Assembly (NCBI GenBank): GCA_009602725.1
Contig: WELB01000002.1
Coordinates: 1,148,049 to 1,180,834 of the forward strand
Reading direction: 5' to 3'
Source of the DNA: Spirogloea muscicola
Taxonomy: Eukaryota; Streptophyta; Zygnematophyceae; Spirogloeales; Spirogloeaceae
DNA: 32,786 nt
Below the pieces are notes generated by a model. That model worked only from the letters and a program-made list of their open reading frames with translations. It searched no databases and was not told where the DNA came from. Made by a program: the position numbers and the translations under genes. Below are positions 24,950 to 32,786 of this stretch, piece by piece. Position 1 is the first letter of the stretch. The number at the start of each line of letters is the position of its first letter.

Positions 24950-27682
24950 TCATCTGCAACTCATTTGTGACTTTGCGGATGTGGACGCCTTCTCCTTTGC
25001 TGAGGGGGATATACCACGCGCCGTCTGCAGCAGCGCATCCATTATGTACTTATCTGAGTGTAGGCCCGCACGGAATTCCTCAAAGCTCAGCCGCCCGTCG
25101 CTGTTGGCATCCATGCGGTCGAACAGGTCATCCAGCTCGCCCTGCTCTGTGATGTTCGACGGGAGGAACTCACACGGCAACGCCTGCCCGCATTTGCAGC
25201 AAGCAACATCATTTGCTTTCAGCAACAGCACGACATACTACTTCCTGTGCTTAAAGATTATTGCAGCCAAACAAGTACTCTGATTCTATTGCAGCCAAAC
25301 AAGAAGTAGCAGCATCTAGTCCTCTTAAAAATGTTGAATCGCATGGACACACTGACCAAGTCCGCACAATGGTTGGCAAAGTTTGCCTTTCTTACTCGCA
25401 ACATGCAAGCAAGCTCCTCCTTTGAAATGTGACCCGAATCGTCCAAGTCGTACATCTGCAGCCAGTAAGGTTTTGTGAGGGATATCTCTGTTATGTATGC
25501 AGTCTCGCAAAAGCTTAATGCCTGCATGAGCCAAGAAACACTGTGGTGAGCGGAATTTCTGCTCCATCAACTTGCATGTAGGCGCTGTACCTTGAAGCAG
25601 AACTTGAGGGCCTCTTCGCCCTCCGACTTCTTCAGGGATGCAAACCCGCACACGATTCTCGCGCATGTCCACTGTGCCATCGCTATTTGCGTCAAAGATG
25701 TCAAAGATGCGATGTGCAATGGGGGTCAGCGAGCCCATCTGCATGCCCTGCAACACCTGCTGAAATGCTGGGAGTGTCAGGCTGGTCCCATCGCCTGCCC
25801 TGCAGCACAACAGCTACGTTGGCCATCAGTGACCTTAGCAGGCACACGCAGGAACACTGCCTTGGGTAGCCATCTGAGCCCATTTTGCACCAAAGTAGAG
25901 GTAGCCCTACTCGTACCTGAAGCATGTCACGACTAGCTGCCATGCCAAGGGAAGAGATCGCCGTGTGGGTGCAATGAGTGAATGACGGCGCCTAAGTGCC
26001 TCAAGGTGCGCAAGCATATGACGAGCCAGAAGGTGATAAGGGTCGAGATTGCATACAAGCGTTTGAATTGGCTGTGCAGCATCTTGAGCTCCCCGGAACT
26101 GAGCCCCTCGCTGCCCATGAGTGACCGCAGCTGCTTGGTACGCAACATGAACTGGTTGCTCACGATGCTGGCATAGGCAGCCGCACGGAACTTGCGGCGA
26201 GCATTGAAGGAGATGAGCCGACGGAAGATGTCCTCCTCCACTGGCTCCCGCTTTGCTACTTGGCCCGTCACCCAGGGATGTAGCAGCAGCTGCCACGCGG
26301 TACAAGCACCGGCTGATGAGGGCTTCTGGGACAGCTGACCAACGCAGCAGCAGGAGCGGCAGCTGGTTGACAAGTGAGGCAGGAATCCACAGCTCACCCA
26401 TGTTACAAGGTCGCTCTTACCTCTGCAGCGCTTGGCCGCTGGCTGGCGTCCAAAGTGAGGAGGCCCTCAATGAGCTGCTTGGCAGATGGCGACACGCTCT
26501 TCCACGTCTTCTCGTCAAAGTCAAAGGAGGCCTGCACGCAAGGCCATGGGATACCAGCTGAATCGGAAGTACCTCATGATAACAAAGGGCTCATTCTCTA
26601 TCTTACTCTTGGAGTTGCGTGAGCGCATGCTGGCCCTTTCTTGACTGGCTGCGACAAATGCAATCCCGCTCGGTCCTGTCTTGAAGTGCAGCTGACAAGC
26701 ACACAGAATCTGTGGCAGGGGCTTCGCTCAAGTTATGCTGTGCTCAACAGCAGAACACCTACCGTCTGGATAAGCTGCTGCTTCTCCTTGTTGCTGCGAG
26801 CGTGGAAGGGAGGGTATCTGATCGACGTCGACATCGAATGCACGATGCGATAAAGTCAGGCTGGCCAGCAACTCGAGCGAGGCGACACGCACAAACATCA
26901 TGAGTGGGCACGTTATGTTGCTCACTCAGGAGCAAGCGCTCAGCCGGCTCACTGCCAGTATCACGAGGAAAAAAGGTGGCCGTCCTCGCGGGTGCTCACC
27001 CGCAGAGCAGGATGTAGAGGATGACGCCGAGAGACCACATGTCGCTGGCGGGGCCGAGGCGGCGCTGCCGCAGCGCCTCGGGCGGCACGTAGTCAATGGA
27101 GCCGAAGAGGCCGGCGAGCGGCCGCGTGGTGCCCTCGATCTGGCTGAGCCCGAAGTCCATGATCTTCAGCGGCGCCGCCTCGTCGGGCGTGAGGAAGAGG
27201 CAGTTCTCGGGCTTGAGGTCGCCGTGCACGATGCCCGCGGCGTGCAGGCTGGCCAGGCCGGCGGCGAGCTGCCGGATGACGGCGGCGGCGCCGGCCTCGG
27301 AGTAGCGCTCCTGCAACGCGATGCGGTCGAAGAGCTCGCCGCCGGAGCAGAGCTCCAGCACCAGGTGGATGTCCGCGTCGTCCTCGAACACGTCGCGCAG
27401 GTGGATGACGTTGGCGTGCGGCGACACGCGCTCCACCACCGCCGCCATCACCACCACCTCGTTCTCCACCATCGCCGCCGCCTCCGCGTGCGCGCCCCGC
27501 TTCCTTAGCGTCTTCACCGCCACCTCCCCGCCGCCGCCGCCGCCGCCGCCGCCGCGGGCCACGGCGCGCCGCACGACGGAGAAGCCGCCGGTGCCCAGCA
27601 CCTCCGCCAGCTCGTAGCACTCCTCCAGGCGCCGCGGCGGTCCGTCGTCGTCGTCGTCCTCGCTGGGGCTACCGGCGCCCAT
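24950..27682 (-). CDS. CCaMK-like calcium/calmodulin-dependent kinase with three EF-hands, 7 exons, one frameshift
   Basis: Ser/Thr kinase with the architecture of plant CCaMK (DMI3), a nuclear decoder of Ca2+ spiking. Exons: 27682-27000, 26817-26763, 26531-26421, 26289-26057, 25799-25591, 25455-25396, 25183-24950 (about 527 aa; land-plant CCaMK about 520). The kinase domain has the Gly loop GTGGFSVV, Lys57 in VAVK, LVLELCSGGELFDRI, DFG Asp176, GLFGSIDY and SDMWSLGVILYILL. The catalytic loop reads HGDLKPEN (Gly154), not HRD. Thr255 in FDEKTWK aligns with the land-plant autophosphorylation Thr. A calmodulin-binding/autoinhibitory helix (FNARRKFRAAAYASIVS, about 312-326) precedes EF loops DANSDGTVDMRE, DLDDSGHISKEE and DANSDGRLSFEE. 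After the first EF loop (residue 408) one extra A/T pair at 25656-25657 shifts the frame; removing it restores VCGFASLKKSEGEEALKFCFK and the next exon's phase. The 3' end (QTARGISPS to stop 24950) is the least certain. Ordinary CDPK is excluded by the three-EF visinin-like tail. Confidence 0.88.
25259..25305. repeat. Short direct repeat in the CCaMK-like gene's last intron
   Basis: ATTGCAGCCAAACAAG occurs twice, near 25259 and 25289, inside the intron between exons 25455-25396 and 25183-24950. It has no coding effect. Confidence 0.7.
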
Positions 27683-27683
27683 G

Positions 27684-27853
27684 NGCTTCCTCAGCGTCTT
27701 CACCGCCACCTCCCCGCCGCCGCCGCGGGCCACGGCGCGTCGCACCACGGAGAAGCCGCCGGTGCCCAGCACCTCCGCCAGCGAGTAGTGCTCCTCCAGG
27801 CGCCGCGGCGCGCCGTCGTCATCGTCGTCCTCGCTGGGGCTGCCGGCACCCAT
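27684..27853 (-). pseudogene. Duplicate of the CCaMK-like first-exon start, joined by a single N
   Basis: This 57-codon stretch repeats the kinase start (MGAGSPSEDDDDDG ... EVLGTGGFSVVRRAVARGGGG ... VAVKTLRK), with Ala/Pro, His/Cys and Ser/Glu differences and four Gly where the next copy has nine. It stops after the VAVK lysine region. The N at 27683 falls in the codon before the ATG of the second copy, so the frame happens to stay open. A real protein would have a pointless second half Gly-loop lobe. The likely cause is two allelic contig ends abutting at the GGC repeat, with the true gene having one copy. Confidence 0.75.
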
Positions 27854-28239
27854 GCCGGCGCCCCAGGCGGGCGTGTCCGCAGGACCAGCCCGCGCGAGCC
27901 GCCGCCGCCGCTAGCCGAAGGCCGCGGGGCCGCGAGGCGCCAGGCGGCCTGCAGGCAGGCGGCGGCGGGAGGCGCTGCCCGCGGGCCGCCCAGTCGGCAC
28001 GCCCCCCACGAGCTGGCCTGCGGAGCGCGGAGCGGCCCAGCTCCGCCTTCCGCACCGAGCTCGGGCTCTGGCTCTCGCTGACTTGACGATGTTGAGCGCC
28101 CACTTGCTGACGTCTCGGAAACTAGTTTCCTGCTGTTTGCGCCATCCAGCAGCCTGTTCAACCCTTGTACATCCCTTTTGGGCGTGCCGCTCACAGCCAC
28201 TGCCTTGCCTTGCACCAGAAGGAAAGTGGCTCTCCTAAA

Positions 28240-28640
28240 GAGGAGGGCTCGCCCATTGAGGATATGGGCTGGAAAAGCCAGCCCCAAAAAGAATGAACAA
28301 AGTACGAGAAGGGGCCAGAGGAAGCGCTAAGAACACAAAAGCACACAAAGAAAGAAAGCAGCTACAAATCACTCAGTAACCCCTGCTAAGCAGCCGCAAA
28401 TCAGAGAGGCTAGGGTCCTGAAAGTGGGTCCCCTCTCCTAAAGAAAGGGCTCGCCCATTGAGGATAGGGGCTGGACAAGCCAGCCCAAAAAAGAATGAAC
28501 AAAGAACGAGAAGGGGGCCAGAGGAAGCCAGAGGAAGCGCTAAGAAACCAAAGCACACAAAGAAAGAAAGCAGCTACAAATCACTCAGTAACCCCTGCTA
28601 AGCAGCCGCAAATCAGAGAGGGTCCCCTCTCCTAAAGGGC
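28240..28640 (+). repeat. 202-bp two-unit tandem repeat (hairpin family copies 5-6)
   Basis: GGGCTCGCCCATTGAGGATA occurs at about 28245 and again 202 bp later. Both units continue with the core (GGGCTGGAAAAGCCAGCCCC / GGGCTGGACAAGCCAGCCC), AAGAATGAACAAAG, CACACAAAGAAAGAAAGCAG, and ATCACTCAGTAACCCCTGCT. They differ by a few substitutions and a short insertion (an extra CCAGAGGAAG in unit 2). Confidence 0.85.
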
Positions 28641-28700
28641 TGTAAACAGCCAGCCCGAACGGAACTGACAAGGTCCGAAGGGACCGAGAAGCGCTCGACC
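28636..28700 (+). repeat. Hairpin repeat family, copy 7
   Basis: GGGCTGTAAACAGCCAGCCC, then GAACGGAACTGACAAGGTCC and GAAGGGACCGAGAAGCGCTC. This is one of the best matches to the GACAAGGTCCGA part of the family core and lies directly after the 202-bp tandem pair. Confidence 0.7.
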
Positions 28701-28749
28701 AGAAAGCTGGTCGAGCCTTCGCTGGTGGCACGAGGGCTTGTCAAGTGCC

Positions 28750-28910
28750 GTCCCGTATTCGAGCATCAGAGCGACCTCTCTGTGCTGACTCGTGGTTACT
28801 GAGCGGGTCAGCTTAGCAGCCGGTGACGTACACCTGTCGATGTGCTTGCCTCTGTACTTGACCACTCAGGCCCTCCATCACTCCATACACACTCCACAAT
28901 CCAGCTCCTT
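28750..28910. repeat. Second repeat type, copy A
   Basis: Contains CTGTGCTGACTCGTGGTTAC, GAGCGGGTCAGCTTAGCAGC, GATGTGCTTGCCTCTGTACT and CCATCACTCCATACACACTC. The same words recur in the same order at 29420-29565. Not recognised as a gene or a known element. Confidence 0.6.
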
Positions 28911-28929
28911 CCAGTCTTCTTTTATTTGC

Positions 28930-29380
28930 GCCTAGCCCCTTTCGACATTGTCAAGTCCTTCTGGAATGCGTGCTGGGATGGCCTTTTACGGCCTTTAGGG
29001 AATGCTTCATCTTGATTTTCCGTGATGCATTTCCAGACTCCTCTGGACCTTGTCCTTCTTCTAAAGGCTGGCCCTTTCTGCCCTCGCCCCATAGGAGAAG
29101 CTGCTCCTTTTACATAGCCCCCTTCAGAAGAGCTTCTTCATTCCAGATAAGTCCGTCTTTTGGGCTGGTCTTTCACAGCCATCGCCTCCTACTGAGAGAG
29201 CTACTTTCCAGCTGCTAGGTCTCCTAAACTGCGGCTATTGACTAGGGGTGTTTGAGCAGCCATCGTTAGTCGTCACTTGCTTGACTGAGCGGCTTGCGCT
29301 TGCCGACCCCTGTAGACCTTATCCTTTCCTCTTGGGCTGGCCTTTCACAGCCCTCGCCCCTCTCTCAGCGAGCTTCTTGA
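28930..29380 (-). repeat. Hairpin repeat family, copies 8-11 in inverse orientation
   Basis: Read on the minus strand, cores lie at about 29350-29300 (GGGCTGTGAAAGGCCAGCCC then GATAAGGTCTACAGGGG), 29185-29150 (GGCTGTGAAAGACCAGCCC), 29085-29040 (AAGGGCCAGCCTTTAGAAG then GACAAGGTCCAGAGG) and 29000-28930 (GCCGTAAAAGGCCATCCCAG then GACTTGACAATGTCGAAAGG). Orientation is opposite to the copies at 28.2-28.7 kb, so the interval forms a large imperfect inverted arrangement. Confidence 0.7.
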
Positions 29381-29419
29381 CTCTGAGCAACCTGCCGACC
29401 AATATGCGGGCACCGATCA

Positions 29420-29565
29420 GCAATCTCTGCTGACCCGCCCCACAGCTACGGAGCGGGTCACTACAGCGGCAGGCTGCCCACACTCGTGGATGCGCTTGCC
29501 TCTGTGCTGGCTGCTCTTGCCCTGCAACCTTCATCTCTTGGCCTGCATCACTCAGTACACGCGTT
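29420..29565. repeat. Second repeat type, copy B
   Basis: Contains CTGACCCGCCCCACAGCTAC, GAGCGGGTCACTACAGCGGC, GATGCGCTTGCCTCTGTGCT and CATCACTCAGTACACGCG, parallel to the words at 28750-28910. The copies are well diverged, so this is an old duplication or two members of a dispersed family. Confidence 0.6.
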
Positions 29566-29762
29566 CCTCCCATCCCCTTCTCCTCCTCGTGCCCTCCTTG
29601 TGCCACTCCGGCCTGCTCTCAACCGGCCTCCTTGTGCGCTGGCGGATTGAGGCTCAGCGGCATCGCCAGGCACCCCGGGCCACAACCGAGAGCACGGCGG
29701 CGTGGTCCGTCTCAGCTCCGGGCTGACAAGCGTACGCATCCGCAACACCCGCAAATGGGGGC

Positions 29763-32786
<3,024 letters not shown>

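Larger units (their letters stand above)
27854..29762. other. Repeat-rich interval between the CCaMK-like start and the GSNOR 3' end
   Basis: 27854-28100 is very GC-rich (probable leader/promoter of the kinase gene). From about 28230 to 29560 it is almost entirely repeats: a two-unit 202-bp tandem repeat, more copies of the hairpin family in both orientations, and a second diverged repeat pair. I see no supported coding exon. The GSNOR 3' untranslated region should occupy the right end. Confidence 0.65.

Noticed and set aside
27660-27682. N-myristoylation of the CCaMK-like kinase (MGAGSPSE)
   Set aside because: Gly2 is present, but Pro falls where a small residue is preferred in the myristoylation consensus, and land-plant CCaMKs are nuclear rather than membrane-anchored.
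27684-27853. Genuine tandem kinase-domain duplication in the CCaMK-like protein
   Set aside because: Only the first 57 codons repeat, ending mid N-lobe at an N base. This is better explained by assembly of two alleles.

Overview
The window is nuclear DNA from an intron-dense green-lineage alga. Genes are split into many short exons (27, 23 and 10 exons in three of them) with standard GT-AG introns. Coding parts near gene starts are rich in GCC/GGC triplets, and all recognisable proteins are closest to plant-type families. There is no bacterial, organellar or viral gene. I cannot name the species. A calcium- and calmodulin-dependent kinase of the land-plant CCaMK type would fit a streptophyte alga well, but a chlorophyte cannot be excluded from sequence alone.

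Layout: (1) 1-3549 (+), a GH31 alpha-glucosidase cut off by the left edge. (2) 13185-4934 (-), a complete 27-exon transportin-SR/importin-13-type nuclear import receptor (MOS14/TNPO3 class). It converges on the glucosidase across a gene-free 1.4 kb. (3) 14238-20828 (+), a complete 23-exon PLAA/Doa1/Ufd3 protein (WD40-PFU-PUL), head-to-head with the transportin. (4) 20829-23041, mostly non-coding, with dispersed hairpin repeats. (5) About 23042-24054 (+), a Gly/Pro/Arg-rich (RGG-like) protein of unknown function. (6) 27682-24950 (-), a seven-exon CCaMK-like kinase with three EF-hands. (7) 27854-29762, a repeat-rich interval. (8) 32547-29763 (-), a complete 10-exon class III alcohol dehydrogenase / S-nitrosoglutathione reductase.

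I derived the exon models by joining homologous pieces at GT-AG sites and checking phase. The transportin (1019 aa), PLAA (788 aa), GSNOR (381 aa) and visible glucosidase (896 aa) models close without a frame break. The CCaMK model needs one base removed near 25656.

Two things stand out. First, the kinase has the CCaMK architecture (kinase, calmodulin-binding/autoinhibitory helix, visinin-like three-EF-hand tail) and a conserved Thr at the land-plant regulatory site, but its catalytic HRD motif reads HGD. Second, both single N bases (13993 and 27683) lie exactly at junctions of near-identical tandem copies (512 bp and 171 bp). This looks like allelic contigs falsely joined in GC-rich first exons rather than real duplication. 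A family of short hairpin-containing repeats, at least nine copies in both orientations, fills two intergenic intervals and is not explained by any gene. The genes are ordinary unlinked eukaryotic genes; I see no operon or gene cluster.
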